Shown: positions 1 to 6,091 of the stretch, piece after piece
Layout: each line of letters starts with the position of its first letter
Numbering within the stretch: the first letter of the stretch is position 1
NCBI GenBank assembly: GCA_002470185.1
Contig: DKNG01000176.1
Location: 17,944-27,076, forward strand
Direction: 5' to 3'
DNA from: Arcobacter sp. UBA7394
GTDB taxonomy: Bacteria; Campylobacterota; Campylobacteria; Campylobacterales; Arcobacteraceae
Length of the DNA stretch: 9,133 nt
Position numbers and translations under genes: made by a program
The notes under the pieces: generated by a model
What the model saw: only the letters and a program-made list of their open reading frames with translations
Told to the model about the DNA's origin: nothing
Database searches by the model: none

Positions 1-1
1 A

Positions 2-208
2 TTATATGCAATAGCTCCAGGAGTTATTGAAACACCAATGACTGATTATATTAGATTTAAAATAGATGATGAAGTTTATACTTCTGCAAAAAGATTAAAA
101 GAAGGTCATATTCAATCTGCTAAAGAAGCAGCTTCTAGACTACATGAAGCATTAGAGCAAAGCCAAGATATCCAAAGCGGCTCTTTCTTTGATGTAAGAG
201 ATATATAA
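2..208 (+). CDS. Short-chain dehydrogenase/reductase (SDR), C-terminal part
   Basis: Open from the left window edge to TAA at 206-208, giving 68 residues. The start reads LYAIAPGVIETPM, the segment that follows the catalytic YxxxK in classical SDR enzymes: the PG motif and the following T/M residues close over the nicotinamide cofactor. The rest, ending in GSFFDVRDI, resembles the tail of the sepiapterin/benzil reductase-like SDR subgroup, whose members end in a similar 'G..(I/F)D(I/V)RD' segment. The Rossmann fold and catalytic residues lie outside the window, so substrate and cofactor cannot be judged. An NAD(P)H-dependent carbonyl reductase in the cytoplasm is the safe description. It converges on the globin gene, and its stop codon is inside the shared hairpin at 202-228. 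Confidence 0.8.
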   Translation, partial: LYAIAPGVIETPMTDYIRFKIDDEVYTSAKRLKEGHIQSAKEAASRLHEALEQSQDIQSGSFFDVRDI

Positions 209-228
209 AAGGAAATTCCTTTTATATA
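202..228. terminator. Bidirectional hairpin shared by SDR and globin genes
   Basis: Two 13-base arms, 202-214 and 216-228, are perfect reverse complements around a single base. A realistic fold has about 11 pairs with a 5-base loop (213-217). The arms carry A-rich then T-rich runs (AAAAGG / CCTTTT), so the hairpin can serve both strands, though a long U tract beyond the stem is missing. Both stop codons, 206-208 (+) and 222-224 (-), are inside the stem. Confidence 0.65.
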
Positions 229-599
229 CCTAGATTTCTCATAAAATTACTCGCAATAATTGAACTTTTTTCTTTAAACTTTATTGCAATATCTTCTGTA
301 AATATTTTATCAACTGATTCGAAAAATAGTTTTATCCAAGTTTCAAAAGCTTCTCTATCTAAACCACTCATTTGAGCATGAGGAGGAAATGGAAAACCTC
401 TATAATCTCCAGAACCTGTAATTAATGTTGTCCAAAAATCAGTTAATAAATCCATATGGGTTTGCCATGTCTGAGACTTCATATCAGGCCCTAAATGCTC
501 AATAAAAAAAGGAGCTAATTTTTCATTTTTTAATACTCTTGTATAAAATGTTATTACTAATTTATTAATATTTTGTTTATCTAATTGCTTTGTTTGCAA
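222..599 (-). CDS. ctb: Group III truncated haemoglobin (Ctb-like)
   Basis: A 125-residue single-domain 2-on-2 globin of the group III class, known from Campylobacter jejuni Ctb, a cytoplasmic haem protein linked to NO/O2 handling under low oxygen. Visible landmarks are Tyr19 (B10), His48 (E7), the proximal His74 (F8) in PFPPHAQM, and Trp88 (G8) in FETWIKLFF. These are the distal and proximal pocket residues expected of Ctb, shifted by about two residues from its numbering. The WQTHMDLLTDFW and GDYRG segments are also typical. The start is TTG at 597-599: AAGGA (607-611) sits 7 bases upstream, and no in-frame ATG lies near. It follows the ZIP gene by 70 bp but has its own likely promoter with a Crp/Fnr-type box. 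Length matches the family and no key residue is missing. The exact physiological role (NO detoxification, O2 buffering) is inferred from homologues. Confidence 0.93.
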   Translation of the reverse strand: MQTKQLDKQNINKLVITFYTRVLKNEKLAPFFIEHLGPDMKSQTWQTHMDLLTDFWTTLITGSGDYRGFPFPPHAQMSGLDREAFETWIKLFFESVDKIFTEDIAIKFKEKSSIIASNFMRNLGI

Positions 600-623
600 A
601 TATAATTCCTTTAAATTTTTTGT

Positions 624-629
624 AATATA
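624..629 (-). promoter_or_regulatory. Predicted -10 box of the globin gene
   Basis: TATATT on the minus strand, in an A/T-rich stretch as in Campylobacterota promoters. It predicts a start near 617 and a leader of about 18 bases containing the AAGGA ribosome site. An alternative TATAAA lies at 638-643. The 624-629 choice is favoured because it puts the upstream palindrome at -41.5. Confidence 0.45.
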
Positions 630-651
630 TTTAAATATTTATACTTTTTAA

Positions 652-665
652 TTGATTTAAATCAA
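652..665. promoter_or_regulatory. Crp/Fnr-family operator upstream of the globin
   Basis: TTGATTTAAATCAA is a perfect 14-base palindrome that matches the classical FNR consensus TTGAT-N4-ATCAA at every defined position. It lies between the ZIP stop codon (670-672) and the globin promoter. Its centre (658.5) is 41.5 bp from the predicted start at 617, the standard position for class II activation. In C. jejuni the Crp/Fnr-family regulator NssR activates ctb in response to nitrosative stress through a related but different half-site, so the regulator here could be an NssR or FNR counterpart; which one cannot be told. Confidence 0.7.
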
Positions 666-669
666 GAAA

Positions 670-1377
670 TCAAAGTAAAGCTTCACCCATCATACCAATA
701 ATAAAACCTAAATTTACTCCAATTGCTATATATCTACTGCTTTTTAATCGTAAAGAAGGAGCTATATCTTGAAAAATCAAATATAGAATTCCACCACTAG
801 CAAAAAGCATCAAACAAGATGTAATTTCTATTTTATCATCTAAAAACATATATCCTAAAGATGAGAAAATCACACCAATAAAACTAAGAGCAAATAAAAT
901 CACTAAAGATTTCTTTTTAGACAAATTACTTTTTCTAAGTTCCAAATATGAGTTAAAAGACTCAGGTAAATTCTGTAAAGCAATAAATAAAGCTAATAAA
1001 ATCCCAACCTTATGGTCATAAACAAAAAGTGCCCCTAAAGCAATAGATTCAGGAATAAAATCTAAAAGCATTGCCAAAACCTGAGGTATCTTAGCACTAT
1101 TTTTTTCTATAAAAGCATCTAAATAATAAAAAGTAATAGCTCCTAGTAAAAATACAAATACACTAGTAAAAAGTGAAACATTATGCATTCCTTTGGGTAT
1201 TAATACAAAAGATACAGCCGCTAGCATAATTCCTGTACCAAAAGCTACTAAAAAATGAATGATTTTTTCTTTTAATATTTTATTGTGTAAGTGTTCTTCA
1301 AAATAAGCGGAGCTAAGACCACCTATAAAAACAGTAATACCAGCGAAAAAAGAAAAGATGAGTACTTCTAAAAGCAT
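670..1377 (-). CDS. ZIP-family metal transporter, divergent metal-site residues
   Basis: A 235-residue membrane protein with about eight hydrophobic segments and the overall layout of bacterial ZIP transporters, which import divalent metals such as zinc, iron or manganese. Two ZIP signature segments are recognisable: DFIPES (106-111) corresponds to HNxPEG of TM4, and QNLPES (135-140) to the HxxPEG of TM5. The Pro-Glu pairs remain, but the usual metal-binding histidines are Asp106 and Gln135. ASGGILYLIFQDIAP (194-207) matches the conserved TM6 segment. A His-containing stretch (EEHLHNK, 27-33) follows TM1. The start ATG is fixed by an in-frame TAG just upstream. No good ribosome site is present; AGGG about 10 bases upstream is the only candidate. 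The gene ends with TGA and lies 55 bp downstream of the OFA transporter. Substrate is unknown. Confidence 0.82.
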   Translation of the reverse strand: MLLEVLIFSFFAGITVFIGGLSSAYFEEHLHNKILKEKIIHFLVAFGTGIMLAAVSFVLIPKGMHNVSLFTSVFVFLLGAITFYYLDAFIEKNSAKIPQVLAMLLDFIPESIALGALFVYDHKVGILLALFIALQNLPESFNSYLELRKSNLSKKKSLVILFALSFIGVIFSSLGYMFLDDKIEITSCLMLFASGGILYLIFQDIAPSLRLKSSRYIAIGVNLGFIIGMMGEALL

Positions 1378-1382
1378 GAGAG

Positions 1383-1426
1383 AAAAACCCTATAAATATA
1401 ATATTTTTATATATTATACCATAGGG
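1383..1426 (-). terminator. Rho-independent terminator of the OFA transporter gene
   Basis: Read on the minus strand, CCCTAT (1421-1426) pairs with ATAGGG (1388-1393). The stem continues through two G-U pairs and, after one bulged base, about seven A-T pairs, with an A-rich loop. It is followed directly by TTTTT (1383-1387). It begins 6 bases past the OFA stop codon and ends 5 bases before the ZIP ATG. Confidence 0.75.
1413..1421 (-). promoter_or_regulatory. Extended -10 promoter for the ZIP gene, inside the terminator
   Basis: TGGTATAAT on the minus strand is a perfect extended -10 element (TGn plus TATAAT). It predicts a start near 1406 and a leader of about 30 bases to the ZIP ATG. No clear -35 is present, as is common for extended -10 promoters and in this phylum. 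The element is part of the 5' arm of the OFA terminator. Confidence 0.45.
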
Positions 1427-1432
1427 CTAATT

Positions 1433-2674
1433 TTATTTTTGTTTATTCTTTTGAATTGTTTTAATATTAACTAACATTAAAATTGAGATAACTAAAGCTA
1501 AAACAAAGAATCCAGCAAATACATATAATGTTTGTGAATATGAACCCGTAGCATCTTTTACCATTGAAATAATAAGGGGACCAACAAGTCCAGCTGCTGC
1601 CCATGCAGTTAAGATATACCCATGAATAGCACCTAACTCTTTAGTACCAAAAATATCTCCTATATATGCTGGAATTGAGGCAAATCCACCCCCATAACAA
1701 GACATAATAAAGAATAATACAACTTGGAATACTACAATCTCAGTAAGAGAAGGTAAAATATAAAATGCAATTGCCTGAGTTAAGAAGAAAATGATATATA
1801 CAACTGGTCTAGTTAAATAATCACTTAGTGAAGCCCAAAATATTCTTCCTGCGCCATTAAATATTCCCATTAAACCAACAGCCGCAGCTGCTGCAATTGC
1901 TGAGATACCAAGTACTTCTTGAAGTAGTGGAGATGCAACACCAATAATAGCAATACCACAAGTTACATTGATAAATAACATTAACCATAAACCATAAAAT
2001 CTAGGTGTTTTAACAGCTTCATTTAGACCTAAAGATGATAAATCTTCTTTTAATTTCTTTTTACCCTCTTTAATTTTTTTCTTGAATTTCTTAGGTAAAT
2101 AACCCTCTTCTGGTTTTTGTAAATAAAGTGCTGATGCGAACATCACTACAAAATATAAAGCTCCTAAAATAAAGAAAGTTCCAGAAATTCCAACTTTTTC
2201 AATTAAGATCTTAATTGTTGGTCCCCATACAGCAGATGCAAAACCAAATCCCATAATCGCTAAACCTGTAGCCATTCCTCTTTTGTCTGGAAACCACTTA
2301 ACTAATGTAGATACAGGAGATATGTACCCTATTCCTAATCCACATCCACCTAATACTCCATAAAAGAAGTATAAAAGCATTTTTGATTCCATCATTATTG
2401 CTAATCCAGATCCAGCTGTTCCTAACCCAAACAGTGAAGCTGCAATAATTGCTGATACTCTAGGACCATTTCTTTCAACAAACTTACCCATTAATGCTGC
2501 TGATAACCCTAAGAAAAAGATTGCAATACTAAATGCTATTGTTACATCTGTTAAAGTCCAAGACATTTGTTCTTGAATTGGTTTTACATATACACTCCAT
2601 GCATATACAGAACCAATACAGATGTGAACTCCTACAGCACTTAATGCCATAAGCCATCTATTTTTTTCTACCAT
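1433..2674 (-). CDS. OFA-family MFS transporter (monocarboxylate/oxalate-formate type)
   Basis: A 413-residue, 12-segment inner-membrane transporter of the Oxalate/Formate Antiporter branch of the major facilitator superfamily. Family marks include the N-terminal RWLMALSAVGVHICIGSVYAW (TM1, SVYAW motif), the motif A-like loop GKFVERNGPR (63-72), RGMATGLAIMGFG (132-144) and FNGAGRIFWASLSD (272-285). A Lys-rich cytoplasmic loop (195-210) separates the two halves. Arg277 aligns with the substrate-binding Arg272 of OxlT, but the partner Lys355 of OxlT falls at Trp358 (YILTAW), so true oxalate exchange is unlikely; pyruvate, lactate or formate are better guesses from other OFA proteins. The ATG is preceded by GGGGA (2681-2685) at 6 bases. 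The gene is divergent from the phosphofructokinase gene and ends in its own terminator. Confidence 0.88.
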   Translation of the reverse strand: MVEKNRWLMALSAVGVHICIGSVYAWSVYVKPIQEQMSWTLTDVTIAFSIAIFFLGLSAALMGKFVERNGPRVSAIIAASLFGLGTAGSGLAIMMESKMLLYFFYGVLGGCGLGIGYISPVSTLVKWFPDKRGMATGLAIMGFGFASAVWGPTIKILIEKVGISGTFFILGALYFVVMFASALYLQKPEEGYLPKKFKKKIKEGKKKLKEDLSSLGLNEAVKTPRFYGLWLMLFINVTCGIAIIGVASPLLQEVLGISAIAAAAAVGLMGIFNGAGRIFWASLSDYLTRPVVYIIFFLTQAIAFYILPSLTEIVVFQVVLFFIMSCYGGGFASIPAYIGDIFGTKELGAIHGYILTAWAAAGLVGPLIISMVKDATGSYSQTLYVFAGFFVLALVISILMLVNIKTIQKNKQK

Positions 2675-2725
2675 TTTATTTCCCCGTAAATTAAATTAAA
2701 CGAATTCTATTGAAAACTTATTGAG

Positions 2726-2731
2726 AGTATA
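2726..2731 (-). promoter_or_regulatory. Predicted -10 box of the OFA transporter gene
   Basis: TATACT on the minus strand, 52 bases upstream of the ATG. No good -35 sits at standard spacing; a TTGACC (2739-2744) lies too close. The divergent spacer of 162 bp (2675-2836) is A/T-rich and contains no other gene that I can see. Confidence 0.4.
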
Positions 2732-2809
2732 TTAAAACGGTCAAAAATACTTTCCTTAAATTAAAAATTTTACATTTTTTATTAAACAAACACTGAATAA
2801 TGCTTTAGA

Positions 2810-2815
2810 TATAAT
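2810..2815 (+). promoter_or_regulatory. Predicted -10 box of the phosphofructokinase gene
   Basis: A consensus TATAAT ending 21 bases before the ATG, with a short leader containing AAGGA (2826-2830) six bases from the start codon. No -35 hexamer is evident; the upstream DNA is T- and A-rich. Confidence 0.55.
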
Positions 2816-2836
2816 AACTATAAAAAAGGACTCAGT

Positions 2837-3796
2837 ATGTCAATCGCAATTATGTGTTCAGGTGGCGATTCATGTGGCATGAATCCAGCAATTAAGTCCT
2901 TTGTCGATTATGTATATGAAAAAGGTTTAACACCTTATTTTATTCATGAAGGCTTTGAAGGCTTGATAAATAATAAAATCAAAAAAGCAAAACATAAAGA
3001 TGTAGCAGGAATTATGCATAGAGGTGGAACAATAATAAAAACTTCTAGGTCAAATAGATTTTACGAAAAAAAATTTAGAGATATTGCATACAAAAATTTA
3101 CAAGCACATAATATTGATAAAATTATTATGTTAGGGGGAGATGGTTCCTTTCAAGGACTTAATGTTTTTGCTAATGAATTTGATATCTCTTTTATAGGAG
3201 TTCCCACAACAATTGATAATGATATTTACGGAACAGATTATTGTTTAGGTGTTGATACTGCTTTAAATGTAATTACAAATGCTTTGGATGACATAAGAGA
3301 TACCTCTTCATCTTTTAAAAGAGCTTTTGTAGTAGAAACGATGGGAAGAGATTGTGGATATTTAGCAATGGTTTCTGCAATAACTAGCGGAGCTGAAATA
3401 TGTGCAACACCTGAAGTCGAAATAAATTTTAAAAGTTTAGAAAAAAGACTTAAGCATGAACTTAATAATGGTAGAGACTATATTTTAGCAATTAGTGCAG
3501 AAGGTTCAAACAAAACAGAAAAAATAGCTAAATGGCTTGAAGAAAAAATAGGAATTGAAACAAGAATAATAGTATTAGGACATATTCAAAGAGGTGGTAA
3601 TCCTACTGTATTTGAGCGATTAATGGCAAATGAGTTTGTTACATTAGCAGTGGATAAACTATTAGAAGAAAAAGCTAAACTAGCAATAGTATATAAAAAT
3701 TCTGAGTTTGAGTTTATAGATATTAAAGAAACAGTAAGTAACTCTCAAGTGATAAATAAGAAGTTATTAAAACAGTTGGAAAAGATGATTAAATAA
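2837..3796 (+). CDS. pfkA: ATP-dependent 6-phosphofructokinase
   Basis: A 319-residue protein, the length of bacterial PfkA, which phosphorylates fructose 6-phosphate to fructose 1,6-bisphosphate in glycolysis. Motifs in order: SGGDSCGMN (8-16, nucleotide loop), HRGGT (61-65), GGDGS (100-104), TIDND (125-129, with catalytic base Asp127), ETMGRDCG (167-174), Glu222, Arg243, and GHIQRGG (248-254). GGDGS, rather than GGDD, predicts ATP and not pyrophosphate as donor. The residue before TIDND is Thr124 where ATP enzymes usually have Gly and PPi enzymes Lys. Compared with Escherichia coli/Geobacillus enzymes, several effector-site Arg/Lys positions look replaced (Asp24 and Asn211), so ADP/PEP control may be weak. 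SD AAGGA at 2826-2830 supports the ATG. The gene is monocistronic and converges on sstT. PFK is absent from many Campylobacter and Helicobacter genomes. Confidence 0.93.
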   Translation: MSIAIMCSGGDSCGMNPAIKSFVDYVYEKGLTPYFIHEGFEGLINNKIKKAKHKDVAGIMHRGGTIIKTSRSNRFYEKKFRDIAYKNLQAHNIDKIIMLGGDGSFQGLNVFANEFDISFIGVPTTIDNDIYGTDYCLGVDTALNVITNALDDIRDTSSSFKRAFVVETMGRDCGYLAMVSAITSGAEICATPEVEINFKSLEKRLKHELNNGRDYILAISAEGSNKTEKIAKWLEEKIGIETRIIVLGHIQRGGNPTVFERLMANEFVTLAVDKLLEEKAKLAIVYKNSEFEFIDIKETVSNSQVINKKLLKQLEKMIK

Positions 3797-3820
3797 AGAA
3801 GAAAAATTCTTCTTTATTTT
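3791..3820. terminator. Bidirectional terminator between pfkA and sstT
   Basis: AAATAAAGAAGAA (3791-3803) and its exact reverse complement (3807-3819) form a 13-bp stem with a three-base loop. Each strand ends in a U-rich arm, CTTTATTTT on the plus strand, so both convergent genes can use it. It contains both stop codons: 3794-3796 (+) and 3814-3816 (-). Confidence 0.75.
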
Positions 3821-5016
3821 GAGGCACAAGCTGCTGTAAAAACAACATCTGTAGATGAGTTTAATGCAGTTTCTAATGAATCTTGAACCACTCCAATTAC
3901 AAAACCAATTGCAACAACTTGTAATGCTATATCATTTGAAATTCCAAATAATGAACAAGCTAAAGGAATAAGTAATAATGATCCCCCAGCAACTCCTGAA
4001 GCCCCACAAGCAGCTAATGCTGAAATAACACTTAGTAATAAAGCAGTACCAATATCAACAGGAATACCTAAAGTATTTACAGTTGCTAATGTTAAAATAG
4101 TAATAGTAACAGCAGCTCCCGCCATGTTTGTTGTAGCACCTAAAGGAATTGATACAGAATATGTATTTTCATCTAAATCTAATTTTTTACATAGGTTAAG
4201 ATTTACTGGAATATTTGCAGCTGAACTTCTAGTGAAGAATGCTGTAATACCACTCTCTTTAATACAAGTTAATACTAAAGGAAAAGGATTAGATTTTGTT
4301 TTAATAAACACAATAATTGGGTTTACAACAAAAGCTATAAATAGCATAGTTCCTACTAAAACTGCTAATAGTTTTCCATAACTTAATAAAGCAGAAAAAC
4401 CAGTTTGAGCAATAGTATTAGCAACTAATCCAAAAATACCAAATGGAGCTAATCGGATAATAAACTTTACAATTTTTGTAATACCTGTTGATACATCAAA
4501 GAATACATTTTTTGTTTCATTACTACTATAATGCATTGCAACACCAAGTGCAATAGCCCATACCAAAATACCGATGAAGTTCCCAGTTTGTAATGCATTA
4601 ACAGGATTGTCAACCATATTAAACAATACACCTTTTAATACTGTAATTACACTATCAGGTGGAGCTAAATTTGTATTAGCAGCATCAAGTAATACTAAAC
4701 TTGTTGGAAATAAGAAACTTGCTAAAACAGCAACTAATGCTGCTAAAAAAGTTCCAATTAAATAAAGTGTAATGATTGGTTTAATTCTTGTTTCAACACC
4801 AATTTGTTTTGTAGCAATAGCTGTTGATACTAAAACAAAAACTAAAATAGGAGCAATCGCTTTTAACGCCCCAACAAAAAGTGATCCTAAAATAGAAACT
4901 GTACTAGCTAATTCTTTTGAAAAAAAACCAACTAAAATACCTAAAACAATACCTACAATAATTTGTAATACTAGATTTCCATTTGCATACTTGTAAAGAA
5001 GACTATTCTCTTTCAT
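3814..5016 (-). CDS. sstT: Serine/threonine:Na+ symporter SstT
   Basis: A 400-residue inner-membrane carrier of the dicarboxylate/amino acid:cation symporter family (SLC1 fold), driving serine and threonine uptake with sodium. The C-terminal half closely follows E. coli Sst[12 protein letters not shown] (262-272) of the first hairpin-loop region, [12 protein letters not shown] (289-300) with the NMAG/NMDG-type unwound TM7 motif, [18 protein letters not shown] (336-353) for hairpin 2, and [13 protein letters not shown] (378-390) in TM8. The N-terminus ([19 protein letters not shown]) is also standard. Length is slightly shorter than the 414 residues of E. coli SstT because the hydrophilic tail is missing. 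The ATG has AGGA (5022-5025) five bases upstream. It is transcribed alone, with two promoter candidates and an inverted repeat in its leader, and ends in the hairpin shared with pfkA. Confidence 0.95.
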   Translation of the reverse strand: MKENSLLYKYANGNLVLQIIVGIVLGILVGFFSKELASTVSILGSLFVGALKAIAPILVFVLVSTAIATKQIGVETRIKPIITLYLIGTFLAALVAVLASFLFPTSLVLLDAANTNLAPPDSVITVLKGVLFNMVDNPVNALQTGNFIGILVWAIALGVAMHYSSNETKNVFFDVSTGITKIVKFIIRLAPFGIFGLVANTIAQTGFSALLSYGKLLAVLVGTMLFIAFVVNPIIVFIKTKSNPFPLVLTCIKESGITAFFTRSSAANIPVNLNLCKKLDLDENTYSVSIPLGATTNMAGAAVTITILTLATVNTLGIPVDIGTALLLSVISALAACGASGVAGGSLLLIPLACSLFGISNDIALQVVAIGFVIGVVQDSLETALNSSTDVVFTAACASK

Positions 5017-5038
5017 ACTTATCCTATTGGTAAATTTA

Positions 5039-5065
5039 AAACTCCTTAATTTTACAGAGGAGTTT
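5039..5065. repeat. Inverted repeat in the sstT leader
   Basis: AAACTCCT (5039-5046) and AGGAGTTT (5058-5065) are perfect 8-base inverted arms around an 11-base centre. In the sstT direction the stem is followed by TTTTAAATTT, so it could act as a weak terminator of the upstream greB/methyltransferase transcript, a leader attenuator or stability hairpin of sstT, or an operator. It lies at the extreme 5' end of a transcript from the proximal promoter. Confidence 0.5.
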
Positions 5066-5074
5066 AAAAAATTA

Positions 5075-5080
5075 AGTATA
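5075..5080 (-). promoter_or_regulatory. Proximal -10 candidate for sstT
   Basis: TATACT on the minus strand with a T-rich upstream stretch. The predicted start near 5068 would place the AAACTCCT/AGGAGTTT repeat within the first few bases of the mRNA. Confidence 0.4.
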
Positions 5081-5119
5081 TCAAAAGAATACTATTAAAA
5101 ACTAATTTTGCGAAACTTT

Positions 5120-5148
5120 TATATATATAATATACACTTTTGTAACAA
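5120..5148 (-). promoter_or_regulatory. Distal sigma70-type promoter for sstT
   Basis: On the minus strand TTGTTA (5143-5148) and TATATA (5120-5125) are separated by 17 bases, the optimal spacing. The predicted start near 5113 gives a leader of about 97 bases that includes the inverted repeat at 5039-5065. The rest of the 5017-5170 spacer holds no gene or clear terminator directly after the methyltransferase stop. Confidence 0.45.
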
Positions 5149-5170
5149 CAATAGTAGTTAATAATGTAGT

Positions 5171-6091
5171 TTATACAATATTATTCTTTTTAAAGATTAG
5201 ATTTTTTAAAGTTTTTTCATGATTAATTGCAGGGAAAGTATCTAAATTTTCTAATCTTTTCTCAAACACAAAATCAGGAGCATTTTCTTTGAAGATATTT
5301 TTTATAAATTCACTATCTAACTCAGGTGCATTTAGACATGATAAAACTATACAATCATCATTTGCTAAATCTTTTAGTTTTTTTATAATCTTTTCATAAT
5401 CCTTAGTAGCAGCAAAACTTCCTCTTTGAAAAGATGGTGGATCAATAATTATAATATCATATGGTCCGCCCTTTTTGATTCTAGACCAAGACTTTAAAAT
5501 ATTATAAGGCATAAATTGTACTTTTTTTGTATCATGATTATTAAGATGATGATTAGCTCTACCTTGGGTTAATGCACCTTTTGCCATATCAACATTTACT
5601 ACTTTTTTAGCTCCTGCTTCAATTGCTACAATTGAAAAAGCACAAGTATAAGAGAATAAATTTAGAACATTTTTATCTTTTGAAATACTATTTATATACT
5701 CTCGCCCTGCTTTCATATCTGGGAAAATTCCAATATTTTTATTTGAAAATGATATATGGTATTTTAAATTATTTTCTATGGCTATATTTTGTTCACCTAA
5801 AACTCCCTCCAATACTTCACAAGGAGCTTTATCAATATATCTTCTTTGTAAAACTAAAGAATTAAAACTATAATTTTTATATATTTCTTTACAAACAGAA
5901 ATAATACCTTCTTCTTTAGATTCATCTACCTCATCAAAAAAACATACATATAGTATTTTATCTATAGAATCAATTGTTAGAAAATTATAATCATCATAAA
6001 AATTACCTCTACCATGAAATAATCTTTTAAACTCAAAACTTTTATTTTCTAAGTTTTTTTCAATAATCTCTTTTAATTGAGTAATCTCCAT
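5171..6091 (-). CDS. RlmI-like class I SAM-dependent methyltransferase
   Basis: A 306-residue Rossmann-fold methyltransferase of the group that includes the 23S rRNA cytosine-C5 methyltransferase RlmI and RlmKL. The SAM-binding motif I is VLNLFSYTCAFS (142-153), followed by VVNVDMAKGAL (164-174, acidic ribose-binding loop), and the catalytic-loop motif IIIDPPSFQRG (214-224). A late Cys252 in LSCLN occupies the place of the conserved C(N/S) segment of these enzymes. The N-terminal ~110 residues form a small separate domain; there is no PUA domain, which makes it shorter than E. coli RlmI (396 residues). RNA is the probable substrate but the target is unknown. The ATG directly follows the greB stop (TAA-ATG), with AAGAAGG upstream inside the greB end, so translation is probably coupled to greB. 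Confidence 0.85.
   Translation of the reverse strand: MEITQLKEIIEKNLENKSFEFKRLFHGRGNFYDDYNFLTIDSIDKILYVCFFDEVDESKEEGIISVCKEIYKNYSFNSLVLQRRYIDKAPCEVLEGVLGEQNIAIENNLKYHISFSNKNIGIFPDMKAGREYINSISKDKNVLNLFSYTCAFSIVAIEAGAKKVVNVDMAKGALTQGRANHHLNNHDTKKVQFMPYNILKSWSRIKKGGPYDIIIIDPPSFQRGSFAATKDYEKIIKKLKDLANDDCIVLSCLNAPELDSEFIKNIFKENAPDFVFEKRLENLDTFPAINHEKTLKNLIFKKNNIV

Noticed and set aside
2739..2744. TTGACC as a -35 box of the OFA gene
   Set aside because: Only seven bases separate it from the TATACT -10, and no good -10 lies 16-18 bases downstream of it.
2675..2836. A small gene or RNA in the 162-bp divergent spacer
   Set aside because: No open frame with a ribosome site and no stable hairpin; the spacer is accounted for by the two opposing promoters.
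4124..4996. Three open frames on the plus strand (4124-4381, 4574-4765, 4772-4996) opposite sstT
   Set aside because: They mirror the sstT coding sequence, have no ribosome site or recognisable motif, and sit over highly conserved SstT segments.
5101..5130. Alternating AT run (atatatataatata) as a hairpin terminator or satellite repeat
   Set aside because: Too short and without G/C pairs; it is better explained as the -10 region of the distal sstT promoter in AT-rich DNA.
5623..5865. 80-codon plus-strand frame opposite the methyltransferase
   Set aside because: A Leu/Tyr/Lys-rich shadow of the methyltransferase gene with no start signal and no motif.
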